DNA from: Nitrososphaerales archaeon TH1177
GTDB taxonomy: Archaea; Thermoproteota; Nitrososphaeria; Nitrososphaerales; Nitrososphaeraceae
Assembly: GCA_014523515.1 (NCBI GenBank)
Contig: JAATVJ010000065.1
Span: 1-12,677 of the forward strand
Reading direction: 5' to 3'
Length of the DNA stretch: 12,677 nucleotides
Shown: positions 12,565-12,677 of the stretch, piece by piece
Layout of the letters: the number at the start of each line of letters is the position of its first letter
Numbering within the stretch: position 1 is the first letter of the stretch
The notes under the pieces: generated by a model
What the model saw: only the letters and a program-made list of their open reading frames with translations
What the model was told of the DNA's origin: nothing
Databases searched by the model: none
Program-made: the position numbers and the translations under genes

Positions 12565-12677
12565 TTAATAGTGTTGTCCACATATCTGAAATGCAAACAT
12601 AATATATCCTATAACAATGCCGTCTTTTCTAAACTGATAAAAATTATTTGTATCTTTTGGCATCATTTCATATTTCA
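12565..12677 (-). CDS. Possible 3' end of a minus-strand gene, cut by the window edge
   Basis: Reading the minus strand from the right edge, one frame stays open for about 36 codons and ends in TAA at 12565-12567, nine bases beyond the end of the convergent flavin-binding protein gene. The last residues read DGIVIGYIMFAFQICGQHY, a mix of polar and hydrophobic residues that looks protein-like, with two adjacent Met codons near 12661-12666. I do not recognise it, and an open frame of this length can occur by chance. The convergent layout with minimal spacing is what one would expect of a real gene end. Confidence 0.35.
   Translation of the reverse strand, partial: KYEMMPKDTNNFYQFRKDGIVIGYIMFAFQICGQHY

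Overview
This 12.7 kb window is AT-rich archaeal chromosome. The archaeal transcription and translation genes (RNA polymerase D, ribosomal proteins L18e, L13, S9 and L37Ae, SBDS, a three-gene exosome cluster, Pcc1, prefoldin beta and a short archaeal XPF nuclease) settle the domain. A membrane-anchored blue copper protein, a RNA polymerase D subunit without the iron-sulfur domain, and very short leaders behind TATA boxes point to an ammonia-oxidising type archaeon (Nitrososphaerota/Thaumarchaeota). The high A+T and the Asn/Ser-rich tails fit a soil-type lineage such as Nitrosocosmicus, but that finer placement is only inference.

Left part, minus strand (276-4208). Reading in the direction of transcription: a plastocyanin-like copper protein with its own poly-T terminator, then a sufC ATPase with its own promoter, then a tight three-gene unit of a chlorite dismutase/coproheme decarboxylase-family protein, a DUF1802 protein and an aldo/keto reductase. 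The last two genes overlap by four bases (ATGA). The first 275 bases hold no gene I can support.

Middle part, plus strand (4448-6784). A 62-residue zinc-binding protein with a leaderless-type promoter stands alone. It is followed by the cluster rpoD-rpl18e-rpl13-rps9, whose genes overlap or nearly touch, and which ends at a run of nine T.

Right part, plus strand (6876-12555). This is the archaeal exosome/ribosome-maturation superoperon: SBDS, then rrp4-rrp41-rrp42-rpl37ae-pcc1 packed with overlaps or near-zero spacing, then pfdB with its own promoter, then an XPF/ERCC4 nuclease and a flavin-binding pyridoxamine-phosphate-oxidase-like protein. The exosome ring (Rrp41/Rrp42) and one cap protein (Rrp4) are encoded side by side with a ribosome assembly factor, a 50S protein, a tRNA-modification subunit and a chaperone subunit, so RNA turnover, ribosome maturation and folding are probably co-expressed. 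A short minus-strand reading frame leaves the window at the right edge.

No mobile element, CRISPR array, rRNA or tRNA was seen, and no gene-free stretch exceeds 300 bases. Most of the window is ordinary core genome. The least explained parts are the Cld-family/DUF1802/AKR unit, the Asn-rich disordered tails, and the frequent TTG starts, including one in a transcript that appears leaderless.
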